NCBI GenBank assembly: GCA_023388315.1
Contig: JAEWGM010000018.1
Span: 1 to 48,150 of the forward strand
DNA length: 48,150 bases
Direction of reading: 5' to 3'
From: Bacteroidota bacterium
GTDB lineage: Bacteria; Bacteroidota; Bacteroidia; Bacteroidales; Dysgonomonadaceae
The number at the start of each line of letters is the position of its first letter. The first letter of the stretch is position 1. Below, piece by piece: positions 16,510-24,499 of this stretch. A model generated the notes under the pieces. It was not told where the DNA came from. It did no database searches and saw only the letters and a program-made list of their open reading frames with translations. The translations under genes were made by a program, and so were the position numbers.

Positions 16510-17777
16510 ATTCACAATCCAACGTCATAAAAATTTTGGTTGAAATTTCCCGCTTTATTGTAGGAGCCACTTTTGTGTTTTCGGGCTTCGTGAAAGCCGT
16601 GGACCCCTTGGGTTTTACCTACAAAATGCAAGATTATCTCATCAATTTTAATTTAACCGAATTGTTCCCGCTGGCATTGCCGGCAGCCATTTTCTTTGTG
16701 GTAGCGGAGTTCGCGTTGGGAATGCTGCTGCTTTTAGGCGTTTACCGCAAGTGGACGACTATTTTGGTGGGTGTGATGATGGCTTTTTTTACGCCACTCA
16801 CGCTGTGGATAGCGCTTAAAAACCCGGTAGCCGACTGCGGTTGTTTTGGCGACGCGCTCATTATCAGCAACTGGCAAACGTTCTACAAAAACATCGTCCT
16901 CTCCGTGGGCACTATTCTTTTGATAATGAAATGGAGATGGATTACGCCGCTTTTCTCATTGAAAACCGCTCCTTTGGTGGCTGTTTTCACTGTGGCTTTC
17001 GGGATTGTTTTTTCTGTTTACAATGTGTATAAACTTCCCGTTTTCGATTTCCGGCCCTATAAAATTGGCGCGAACATACCGGATAACATGTTTGTTGACC
17101 CCGCCGAGGCCGATGTGCTTGAATCGGTACTTATCTACAGCAAAGACGGCATAGAGAAAGAGTTTACAGAAGACAATTTTCCGTGGGATGACTCCACGTG
17201 GGTGTTTGTGGATATGAAAACACGTGTGGTGAAAGAAGGGGTGAAACCCAAAATTGAAGATTTTAATATCGAATCCGTGTATTTCGATGAAAGCTCCAAC
17301 TTGTGGCACACCGGAGGCGATATTACCGACTTGCTTCTTTCCGACCCCGGCTACGCCTTTTGGATGGTGGCTTATTCGCTTCAAGATATGAACGAAAAGC
17401 ACTTAACTCGTTTTAAAAACGCGCAAAATTATGCTCGGCAGCACAACTATCCGTTTTACTGTCTCACGTCATCTTCTTTGGAAGAAGTGGAAATGTGGGA
17501 AAAACAACACAATACAGATTTTCAGTTTACCCATGCCGATGAGCGCATACTCAAAACCATCATTCGCTCCAATCCGGGATTGCTGCTGGTAAAAGAAGGC
17601 ACGGTGATAAACAAATGGGACGACAGCCGCGTTCCCGCATTTGGCGAAGCGCCTTTGAATGAGTCTAAGCATGCAAATCCGCCCGAATCGAAAACAAGAA
17701 CCGCAACAAGTTTGTTGTTAATAGTACTCCTGTTTTTCATACCGTTGGGATTGATTGCATGGTACGATAAGAAATAG
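16506..17777 (+). CDS. DoxX-like membrane protein (BT_3928-type)
   Basis: A 423-residue protein. The N-terminal third is a DoxX/MauE-like four-helix membrane domain (FIVGATFVFSGFVKAVDPLG, LLLGVYRKWTTILVGVM) with a Cys pair in VADCGCFGD, suggestive of thiol chemistry as in MauE or DoxD relatives. The central part is soluble and unassigned, and a final helix (SLLLIVLLFFIPLGLIAWY) is followed by DKK. The same DUF1599 / DoxX-type / tpiA / SPOR / folE order is, from memory, conserved in Bacteroides (BT_3927-BT_3931). Function is not known. It begins within the DUF1599 stop codon. Confidence 0.85.
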   Translation: MNSQSNVIKILVEISRFIVGATFVFSGFVKAVDPLGFTYKMQDYLINFNLTELFPLALPAAIFFVVAEFALGMLLLLGVYRKWTTILVGVMMAFFTPLTLWIALKNPVADCGCFGDALIISNWQTFYKNIVLSVGTILLIMKWRWITPLFSLKTAPLVAVFTVAFGIVFSVYNVYKLPVFDFRPYKIGANIPDNMFVDPAEADVLESVLIYSKDGIEKEFTEDNFPWDDSTWVFVDMKTRVVKEGVKPKIEDFNIESVYFDESSNLWHTGGDITDLLLSDPGYAFWMVAYSLQDMNEKHLTRFKNAQNYARQHNYPFYCLTSSSLEEVEMWEKQHNTDFQFTHADERILKTIIRSNPGLLLVKEGTVINKWDDSRVPAFGEAPLNESKHANPPESKTRTATSLLLIVLLFFIPLGLIAWYDKK

Positions 17778-17807
17778 AAATATAAAACATTAAAATATTG
17801 CATTATT

Positions 17808-18563
17808 ATGAGAAAGAATATTGTTGCAGGCAACTGGAAAATGAATAAAAACCTGCAAGAAGGCCTTGAGTTGGCAAAAGAATTGAACGAAGCGTTAAAA
17901 GGAAAATCGGTGAATTGCGACGTAATCATCGGAACTCCATTTGTGCATTTGGCGAGCGTGGTGGAAGCGGTTGATGCCAACAAAATAAGTGTTGCCGCTC
18001 AAAACTGTTCCGACAAACCATCGGGTGCATACACAGGCGAGGTTTCTGCCGAAATGGTAGCATCGACAGGTGTTAAATATGTGATTTTAGGACACAGTGA
18101 GCGTCGCGCCTATTACGGTGAAACACCCGAAATTTTGAAAGAAAAAGTAAAAATGGCGTTTGAAAACAAGTTAACGCCCATTTTCTGTATCGGCGAGGTG
18201 TTGGAAGAGCGCGAGTCGGAAAAACATTTTGGTGTGGTAAAATCGCAAATTGAAGCTTCGTTGTTCGATCTTCCGGCCGAAGATTTCAAAAACATCATCC
18301 TCGCTTATGAACCGGTTTGGGCCATTGGCACCGGTAAAACCGCAACGGCAGCTCAGGCACAAGAAATGCACGCTTTCATCCGCAAAACGTTGGCGGAAAA
18401 ATATGGCGAAGAAGTGGCGAATAATACATCCATTCTTTATGGTGGAAGCTGCAACGCGTCAAACGCCCAAGAATTGTTCTCCAACCCCGATGTTGACGGC
18501 GGACTTATTGGAGGCGCTTCGCTTGGTGTGGACAAATTTATGCCCATTATTGAGGCCTTCTAA
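17808..18563 (+). CDS. tpiA: triosephosphate isomerase
   Basis: A 251-residue glycolytic enzyme interconverting dihydroxyacetone phosphate and glyceraldehyde 3-phosphate. Catalytic residues are all present: Asn9 and Lys11 in GNWKMN, electrophile His96 in ILGHSERR, base Glu168 in AYEPVWAIGTG, and the phosphate loop GGSCNASNA plus GGLIGGASL. It is 30 bases after the DoxX gene and on the same strand, likely the third gene of the operon. Confidence 0.98.
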   Translation: MRKNIVAGNWKMNKNLQEGLELAKELNEALKGKSVNCDVIIGTPFVHLASVVEAVDANKISVAAQNCSDKPSGAYTGEVSAEMVASTGVKYVILGHSERRAYYGETPEILKEKVKMAFENKLTPIFCIGEVLEERESEKHFGVVKSQIEASLFDLPAEDFKNIILAYEPVWAIGTGKTATAAQAQEMHAFIRKTLAEKYGEEVANNTSILYGGSCNASNAQELFSNPDVDGGLIGGASLGVDKFMPIIEAF

Positions 18564-18574
18564 AAAATAGGTGT

Positions 18575-18607
18575 TTACCGCAGGGTTTGATTTGCATCCT
18601 GCGGTAA
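18575..18607. promoter_or_regulatory. perfect 10-bp hairpin between tpiA and the SPOR gene
   Basis: TTACCGCAGG at 18575-18584 and CCTGCGGTAA at 18598-18607 are exact reverse complements with a 13-base loop. No T run follows on the plus strand. The loop contains the TTTG of the next promoter. It may attenuate read-through from tpiA or act as an operator. Confidence 0.5.
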
Positions 18608-18620
18608 TTCCATATCTTTG
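18591..18620 (+). promoter_or_regulatory. promoter of the SPOR/folE pair
   Basis: TTTG at 18591-18594, 18 bases, then TATCTTTG at 18613-18620, 30 bases before the SPOR gene start. Confidence 0.6.
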
Positions 18621-18650
18621 CACTGGAAAATCAAAGCTAAAAAATTAATT

Positions 18651-19184
18651 ATGAAATTTTTTTCAACTCTATTGTCTATTGTCGCGCTTTTTGTGTTGAG
18701 CACTTCCATTGCCTCGGCACAGACTGCCCCGCAAAAAAAAGAGATTCTCAATGAGTTAAACTCCATTGTTCCGGGAAAAGGGCGAGTAACCGTGTACGAA
18801 GACGAAGCCATTACCCACATACTGGGTCGTTCAATGGCGCCACCCAGAACGGTTTATTCCACCGCAGAAGGCACGCAGTATGTGAAAATGAGAGGATATA
18901 AAATACAAGCTTTTGCCGGAAACAATCAACGCACATCGCGAAACGAGGCTTATTATAAACAAGGATTGATCAACACGTCGTTTCCCGGTCACGAAACCGT
19001 GGTACTTTTCGAGTCGCCGTTTTGGCGCTTGCGCGTGGGAAACTTTAAATCACGTGAAGACGCCAATGCTGTAATGGCTGATATGCGGCGCGTTTTTCCG
19101 GCTTTTGGAAAAGAGATGTACGTGGTGGTGGATGAGGTGAAAATTCCTGTTTCCGAATTAAATAATACCAACAATAACGAATAG
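18651..19184 (+). CDS. secreted SPOR domain protein
   Basis: A 177-residue protein. The ATG at 18651 opens a signal peptide (MKFFSTLLSIVALFVLSTSI, then ASAQ); the longer frame from 18618 would overlap the promoter. The C-terminal part (RGYKIQAFAGNN...RNEAYYKQGL...WRLRVGNFKSREDANAVMADM...) is a SPOR domain, which binds glycan strands stripped of stem peptides at division sites. It ends with a Ser/Asn-rich tail. It lies 9 bases before folE and is probably co-transcribed with it. Confidence 0.9.
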   Translation: MKFFSTLLSIVALFVLSTSIASAQTAPQKKEILNELNSIVPGKGRVTVYEDEAITHILGRSMAPPRTVYSTAEGTQYVKMRGYKIQAFAGNNQRTSRNEAYYKQGLINTSFPGHETVVLFESPFWRLRVGNFKSREDANAVMADMRRVFPAFGKEMYVVVDEVKIPVSELNNTNNNE

Positions 19185-19193
19185 TATAATCTG

Positions 19194-19766
19194 ATGATAG
19201 ATAGTGTATTGGAGCAAAATCAGGCTGTAATCACTGAGCATATGCGTGATGTGATCTCTTTATTGGGAGAAGATGTTTCTCGTGAAGGCTTGGTGAAAAC
19301 TCCGCAGCGTGTTGCCAAGGCAATGCAATTTTTAACCAAAGGATACCATCAAGACCCCGATGAAATTCTTCGCTCGGCCTTGTTTAAAGAAGATTATCGG
19401 CAAATGGTGATTGTGAAAGATATCGATCTTTTTTCGCTGTGCGAACACCACATGCTGCCTTTTTTTGGGAAAGCCCACGTGGCGTATATTCCCAACGGAT
19501 ACATTACAGGATTGAGTAAAATTGCCCGCGTGGTGGACGTCTTCGCCCGTCGATTACAAGTGCAGGAGCGGCTTACCACACAAATTAAAGAATGCATCGA
19601 TAAAACCCTTAACCCGATGGGTGTGATGGTGGTGATTGAAGCGCAACATATGTGTATGCAAATGCGCGGCGTGCAAAAGCAAAATTCAATTACAACCACC
19701 TCCGATTTTACCGGTATTTTTAAAGAACAAAAAACGCGCGAAGAATTTATTTCGTTGATAAAGTGA
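19194..19766 (+). CDS. folE: GTP cyclohydrolase I
   Basis: A 190-residue enzyme converting GTP to 7,8-dihydroneopterin triphosphate, first step of folate and pterin synthesis. Zinc ligands are visible as Cys83 in LCEHH and Cys154 in HMCM, with catalytic His85/His86 and the QxxxR-like VQERLT segment; LSKIARVVDVFARRLQ is the family signature. It starts 9 bases after the SPOR gene. Downstream, 19767-19870 is a low-complexity stretch of repeated GAGTTC/GTTTAGAG units. Confidence 0.97.
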   Translation: MIDSVLEQNQAVITEHMRDVISLLGEDVSREGLVKTPQRVAKAMQFLTKGYHQDPDEILRSALFKEDYRQMVIVKDIDLFSLCEHHMLPFFGKAHVAYIPNGYITGLSKIARVVDVFARRLQVQERLTTQIKECIDKTLNPMGVMVVIEAQHMCMQMRGVQKQNSITTTSDFTGIFKEQKTREEFISLIK

Positions 19767-19769
19767 AGC

Positions 19770-19850
19770 TGGGAGTTCTAAGTTTAGAGTTCAAAGTTCG
19801 ATGTTTAGAGTTTAGTGTTCAGAGTTCAGTGTTCAGTGTTTAAGGTTGTT
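19770..19850. repeat. low-complexity tandem repeat
   Basis: Degenerate 7-10 base units of the form GAGTTC(A)AAG, GTTTAGAGTTTAG and GTTCAGTGTTCAG are repeated about nine times between folE and the end of typA. No coding potential. Confidence 0.5.
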
Positions 19851-19879
19851 CATCTGACTTCCAACTTCCAACTTTTTCC

Positions 19880-21679
19880 TCACTGTTTCCCGGCTCGTTT
19901 GCGATCGTTTTCGTTCAGTAATATTTTGCGGATGCGCATCGATTTTGGTGTGATTTCTACATATTCATCTCCCTTAATATATTCCAGCGCTTCTTCGAGG
20001 CTGAAAATAATCGGCGGTGCCAATTGCGCCTTATCATCGCTTCCCGATGCGCGCACGTTGGTCAGTTTTTTGGATTTGGTAACGTTAATCACCAAATCGC
20101 CCTCTTTGTTGTGCTCGCCCACTACTTGTCCGGCATACACATCGGTTTGTGGCTCAATGAAAAACCGTCCGCGATCTTGCAGTTTGTCCAACGCGTAGGC
20201 GAAAGCATTGCCCGATTCTCCCGCGATGAGCGAACCGTTTTGGCGCTTTTCAATAGTGCCTTTCCACGGCTGGAATTCCAAAAACCGATGCGCCATAATG
20301 GCTTCTCCCGCCGAGAGCGTAAGCACCAAATTGTTTAACCCGATGATGCCGCGCGAAGGCACGATAAACTCCATATGCATGCGGTCGCCCTTGCTTTCCA
20401 TCGAACGCATTTCGCCTTTGCGGCGGGTAATTACATCGATGATTTTGCTGGCATACTCTTCGGGAAGATTTACTGTGAGTTGTTCCACCGGTTCGTTTTT
20501 CTCGCCGGCAATGTCTTTAAGAATTACCTGCGGCTGCCCCACTTGCAATTCATAGCCTTCGCGGCGCATGGTTTCAATCAAAACCGAAAGGTGTAACACG
20601 CCGCGTCCGTACACAATCCACGCGTCGGCGCTATCGGTTTCTTCCACCCGAAGGGCAAGGTTTTTGTCCAGCTCCCTCATCAATCGTTCATAAATATGCC
20701 GTGATGTAACGAATTTTCCGTCTTGTCCGAAAAACGGCGAATTGTTGATAGTGAACAACATAGACATTGTGGGCTCATCAATGGCGATGGGGTCGAGTGG
20801 TTCGGGTTTCTCAATATCGGTAATGGTGTCGCCAATCTCAAAGTTTTCAATGCCCACCAGCGCGCAAATATCACCCGATGATACTTCTTCCGCTTTGGCA
20901 CGTCCCAACCCTTCAAACACATCTACCTCTTTAATGCGAATTTTTTGAATGGCGCCATCGCGCTTGCACAACGCGTAGTCTTTGTTTGCCCGTATGGCCC
21001 CGCGATGAACGCGCCCCACGGCAATTCTGCCTACATAATTGGAGTAGTCCAGCGATGTAATCAGCATTTGCGGCGTTCCCTCCAACACTTTGGGCGCGGG
21101 GATGTGTTCAATAATGGCATCGAGTAGGGGAATGATGTTGTCGGATTTCTTTTTCCAATCGTTAGACATCCACCCTTGTTTGGCCGAACCGTAAATGGTG
21201 GCGAAATCCAGTTGTTCTTCGGTAGCGTCTAAGCTGAACATCAGATCGAAAACCTCTTCCTGCACCTCCTCGGGCCGGCAATTGGGTTTGTCCACTTTGT
21301 TGATTACCAAAATGGGTTTCAACCCAATTTCCAACGCTTTTTGAAGCACAAACCGTGTTTGTGGCATAGGGCCTTCAAAAGCGTCCACCACAAGCAGGCA
21401 GCCATCGGCCATATTGAGCACGCGCTCCACCTCGCCACCAAAATCGGCGTGGCCGGGCGTGTCAATAATATTTATTTTTGTGTTGTTGTAACGGATGGAA
21501 ACATTTTTGGAGAGGATGGTAATTCCGCGTTCGCGCTCCAAATCGTTGCTGTCGAGGATTTGGTTTTCGGTTTGCTCATTTTCTCTGAAAAGGTGCCCGG
21601 CCATCAGCATTTTGTCCACCAAAGTGGTTTTGCCGTGGTCAACGTGGGCGATTATGGCGATATTGCGTATTTGCTGCAT
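19880..21679 (-). CDS. typA: translational GTPase TypA/BipA
   Basis: A 599-residue protein from the ATG at 21679. The frame runs up to 21715 through the promoter, so the internal ATG is preferred. The GTPase has AHVDHGKTTLVDKML (P loop), RGITI with the DTPGHADFGGEVERVL switch II, NKVD and the G5 SA-type GSAKQGW. EF-G-like beta-barrel and alpha/beta domains follow (domain V MRSMESKGDRMHMEFIVPSRGIIGL) with the BipA-specific C-terminal domain. TypA associates with ribosomes and acts in large-subunit assembly and stress adaptation. Length is normal. Confidence 0.97.
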   Translation of the reverse strand: MQQIRNIAIIAHVDHGKTTLVDKMLMAGHLFRENEQTENQILDSNDLERERGITILSKNVSIRYNNTKINIIDTPGHADFGGEVERVLNMADGCLLVVDAFEGPMPQTRFVLQKALEIGLKPILVINKVDKPNCRPEEVQEEVFDLMFSLDATEEQLDFATIYGSAKQGWMSNDWKKKSDNIIPLLDAIIEHIPAPKVLEGTPQMLITSLDYSNYVGRIAVGRVHRGAIRANKDYALCKRDGAIQKIRIKEVDVFEGLGRAKAEEVSSGDICALVGIENFEIGDTITDIEKPEPLDPIAIDEPTMSMLFTINNSPFFGQDGKFVTSRHIYERLMRELDKNLALRVEETDSADAWIVYGRGVLHLSVLIETMRREGYELQVGQPQVILKDIAGEKNEPVEQLTVNLPEEYASKIIDVITRRKGEMRSMESKGDRMHMEFIVPSRGIIGLNNLVLTLSAGEAIMAHRFLEFQPWKGTIEKRQNGSLIAGESGNAFAYALDKLQDRGRFFIEPQTDVYAGQVVGEHNKEGDLVINVTKSKKLTNVRASGSDDKAQLAPPIIFSLEEALEYIKGDEYVEITPKSMRIRKILLNENDRKRAGKQ

Positions 21680-21701
21680 TTTTAAAACAATCTTTAGGGC
21701 G

Positions 21702-21709
21702 CAAAGGTA
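21702..21709 (-). promoter_or_regulatory. -7 element of typA
   Basis: TACCTTTG on the minus strand, 23 bases before the typA ATG. It lies inside the longer frame to 21715, which supports the shorter start. No convincing -33 element is visible. Confidence 0.5.
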
Positions 21710-21799
21710 CAACAAATTGAAAGAAATGAGGTGAAAACGGAGTTTTTTATCAAGGCGGGTAAGAAATGTTTTATTGATTCACGCTCCGATTATTAAATA

Positions 21800-21833
21800 A
21801 AAAACCGATTCCCAAACGTGGAAATCGGTTTTT
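21800..21833 (-). terminator. bidirectional terminator after hcp
   Basis: AAAACCGATT pairs with AATCGGTTTT around a 12-base loop, giving T runs on both strands. It lies 34 bases after the hcp stop. Confidence 0.7.
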
Positions 21834-21867
21834 CTGTACTGTGGTTTTAAAATAATTTCTGTTTGCT

Positions 21868-23526
21868 TTACGCTCCCATCAACACTTTCATATCTTCATC
21901 CACAGTGGTAATTCCGGTAATTCCGAAATTGTTGACCAGCACATTCACCACGTTGGGAGATAGGAACGCCGGAAGCGTTGGCCCGAGATAGATGTTTTTT
22001 ACGCCGAGTGAAAGCAACGCCAACAAAACAATCACCGCTTTTTGTTCGTACCACGCGATGTTATAAGCAATGGGCAAATCGTTTAAATCGTCTAAGCCGA
22101 AGGCTTCTTTTAGCGCGAGGGCGATTTTCACAAGCGAGTAGCTGTCGTTACACTGTCCGGCATCCAACACGCGGGGAATTCCATTGATGTCGCCCAACGG
22201 TAGTTTATTGTACCGATATTTGGCGCATCCGGCAGTGAGAATCACGGTGTCTTTTGGCAGTTTTTCCGCAAACTCGGTGTAATAATTTCTGTCGTTCAAC
22301 CGTCCGTCGCAACCTCCCATCACAAAGAATTTGCGAATGGCTCCCGATTTAACGGCGTCAATTACTTTATCGGCTAAAGCGATCACTTGGTTGTGAGCGA
22401 ACCCGCCAACAATTTCACCTGTCTCTATTTCGGTGGGCGGCGCGCATTTTTTTGCGTGTTCAATGAGTGCGGAGAAATCTTTGGGTTGACCGTTTTTTCG
22501 GTCTTCAATATGTTTGAATCCTTCAAAACCCGATGCTCCCGTGGTATATACTCTGTCTGCGTAAGTTGAGGTTTTTCTGGGCGGAACAATGCAGTTGGTG
22601 GTGAAAAGAATAACACCATTAAATGATTCAAAATCTTGAATTTGATGCCACCACGAGCTGCCGTAGTTGCCCACAAAATGGCTGTATTTCTTAAACGCCG
22701 GGTAGTAATTTGCCGGAAGCATTTCGCTGTGCGTGTAAACATCCACACCGGTTCCTTCGGTTTGTTTCAGCAGTTCTTCCATATCTTTCATATCGTGGCC
22801 GCTGATAAGAATTCCGGGATTGTTGCGCACGCCGAGGTTCACTTTGGTGATTTCGGGATTGCCGTAACTCGATGTGTTGGCTTTATCCAACAGCGCCATC
22901 ACTTGCACACCGTATTTTCCCGTTTCGAGCACCAAGTCCGTAAGTTCTTCTACCGAGAGAGAATCGTTGGTGGTTGCCACCAATGCGCGTTGCATAAAAG
23001 CGTAAATTTCGTTTTCTTCGTATCCTAAATTATACGCATGTTCCGCATAAGCTGCCATTCCTTTAACGCCGTAAATCGTGAGTTCGCGCAATGAGCGTAC
23101 ATCCTCGTCTTTGGTTGCCATAATGCTTACTTCCAAGGCTTTTTCTGCCATCTCGGCTTCGGTTTCACCGGTCCAAAATGCGCCGTCAAAAGTAATGTCT
23201 TCTACTTTTCCGCCGGCAGATATCAATCGCTCTCTTGCGGCGTTGCGCATTTCGTATGCCATCAACATGCGTGTGATAAATCTGTTTTTATCGAAATTGG
23301 CGTTGGTGATGGTCATAAAAAGACTGTCAGTGATAAATTTGTTGATTTGCGGTATTTCAATTCCCAATTCGCGCAAACGAACCGTGTAATGCGAAATTCC
23401 TTTGCACAAATACATCAATAAATCTTGCAAGTTTGCCACATCGGCGGTTTTTCCGCAAATTCCTTTTATTGTACAGCCTTCATTTTTAGCTGTTTCCTGG
23501 CATTGATAACAAAACATTTTTTCCAT
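21868..23526 (-). CDS. hcp: hydroxylamine reductase (hybrid-cluster protein)
   Basis: A 552-residue protein. The N-terminal cysteines Cys6, Cys9, Cys18 and Cys24 (C-x2-C-x8-C-x5-C) are the [4Fe-4S] pattern of strict-anaerobe class hybrid-cluster proteins. Hybrid-cluster ligands appear later: TTNC, GGCDGR, AGCAKYR, AGQCNDSYS and GPTLPAF. The protein reduces hydroxylamine in vitro and in vivo handles nitric oxide as part of nitrosative defence. Divergently, 228 bases away, is a Crp/Fnr-type regulator, and a TGTAAC-N4-GTTACA operator stands at the activating position of its promoter. Confidence 0.97.
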   Translation of the reverse strand: MEKMFCYQCQETAKNEGCTIKGICGKTADVANLQDLLMYLCKGISHYTVRLRELGIEIPQINKFITDSLFMTITNANFDKNRFITRMLMAYEMRNAARERLISAGGKVEDITFDGAFWTGETEAEMAEKALEVSIMATKDEDVRSLRELTIYGVKGMAAYAEHAYNLGYEENEIYAFMQRALVATTNDSLSVEELTDLVLETGKYGVQVMALLDKANTSSYGNPEITKVNLGVRNNPGILISGHDMKDMEELLKQTEGTGVDVYTHSEMLPANYYPAFKKYSHFVGNYGSSWWHQIQDFESFNGVILFTTNCIVPPRKTSTYADRVYTTGASGFEGFKHIEDRKNGQPKDFSALIEHAKKCAPPTEIETGEIVGGFAHNQVIALADKVIDAVKSGAIRKFFVMGGCDGRLNDRNYYTEFAEKLPKDTVILTAGCAKYRYNKLPLGDINGIPRVLDAGQCNDSYSLVKIALALKEAFGLDDLNDLPIAYNIAWYEQKAVIVLLALLSLGVKNIYLGPTLPAFLSPNVVNVLVNNFGITGITTVDEDMKVLMGA

Positions 23527-23563
23527 AAGATTCTTTTTTTATCGGTTTAATTCTTTATTGATG

Positions 23564-23608
23564 CAAAGATAGAAACACCAATAGTGGATTTATGTAACCC
23601 AAGTTACA
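23564..23608 (-). promoter_or_regulatory. hcp promoter with Crp/Fnr-type operator
   Basis: TATCTTTG on the minus strand at 23564-23571, 38 bases before the hcp start, is the -7 element. The exact 16-base palindrome TGTAACCCAAGTTACA is at 23593-23608, TGTAAC and GTTACA with a 4-base spacer. Its centre is about 40 bases upstream of the expected transcription start, which is the class II activation position for this regulator family. Confidence 0.7.
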
Positions 23609-23754
23609 AGCAAATAAATTATGAAAATTTAAGAAATTGGAGCGCTTTCATCTTGAGCAATCTCACATATTAATTGAAAAAGAGCAGAGATTTCTAAGAT
23701 GATTTTGTCCATAATCCATCTGTTTTCAGTATTTTTGATGCAAAATAGAATCCA

Positions 23755-24420
23755 ATGTACAAGCCCTCCATATCCCTTTGCCCGCTTTTTGTCGGAATCG
23801 ATGAAGAGGCAGTAAGACATTTTCTCTCAAGAACAGTATCCGAAATACGTACTTTTCAAAAAGGGGAATATCTTGTTCGGCAAGGAGACACGATTCATTT
23901 TTTGCATTTATTGGTGGAAGGAATTGTGCGTACCGAAATGATTACTGCCGAAGGTAATTTACTGGAAATTGAGTTTATTGAAGCGGTGCGTCCGTTGGCG
24001 CCGGCATTCATTTTTGCCGACCGAAACAAGTTTCCGGTAGATGCGTTGGCAATGGAGAAATGCGAGGTTTACCTTATTCCGAAATCGGTTTTTTTGAAAG
24101 AGATGATGTTGAATGAAACGCTGCTGAAAAACTTTTTGCGAATGAATTCAAATATGACCGTTTTTCTTTCAAACAAAGTTCAAATGATATCCATCAAAAG
24201 CCTGAAAGGAAAATTGTCGTTATACATTTTAGAAAACACTTCATCCGACAGAAACTCATTCACTTTAAAACGCACGCAAACACAACTAGCTGAGTATTTC
24301 GGTGTTCAGCGGCCTTCGCTCGCACGCACGATTGGAGAAATGATTAACGAAAACATAATTACCCTTCACAAAAAAGAATTAACCGTGTTGAATCGAAAAA
24401 AGTTAGAGCAACTTATATAA
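23755..24420 (+). CDS. Crp/Fnr-family transcriptional regulator, probable hcp regulator
   Basis: A 221-residue protein: cNMP-binding-type beta-roll at about 12-125 (GEYLVRQGDTIHFLHLLVEG), dimer helix, then a winged helix near residues 165-210 (RTQTQLAEYFGVQRPSLARTIGEM). No N-terminal Cys cluster, so it is not an FNR-type iron-sulphur sensor. Divergence from hcp and the palindrome at 23593-23608 point to HcpR, the nitric-oxide-responsive regulator of anaerobes, whose heme-bearing members lack these cysteines. The identity as HcpR is inferred from context. Start ATG chosen because the roll begins right after it. Confidence 0.82.
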   Translation: MYKPSISLCPLFVGIDEEAVRHFLSRTVSEIRTFQKGEYLVRQGDTIHFLHLLVEGIVRTEMITAEGNLLEIEFIEAVRPLAPAFIFADRNKFPVDALAMEKCEVYLIPKSVFLKEMMLNETLLKNFLRMNSNMTVFLSNKVQMISIKSLKGKLSLYILENTSSDRNSFTLKRTQTQLAEYFGVQRPSLARTIGEMINENIITLHKKELTVLNRKKLEQLI

Positions 24421-24428
24421 CGCAATTA

Positions 24429-24461
24429 TTTGTGAAAGTAGCCATTAATTCTTTACATTTG
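24429..24461 (+). promoter_or_regulatory. promoter of the Gfo/Idh/MocA oxidoreductase
   Basis: TTTG at 24429-24432, 21 bases, then TACATTTG at 24454-24461, 39 bases before the start codon. Both elements match consensus. Confidence 0.6.
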
Positions 24462-24499
24462 TAACCAAAAGCATATTAACTAATATTTATCTACCTGTC

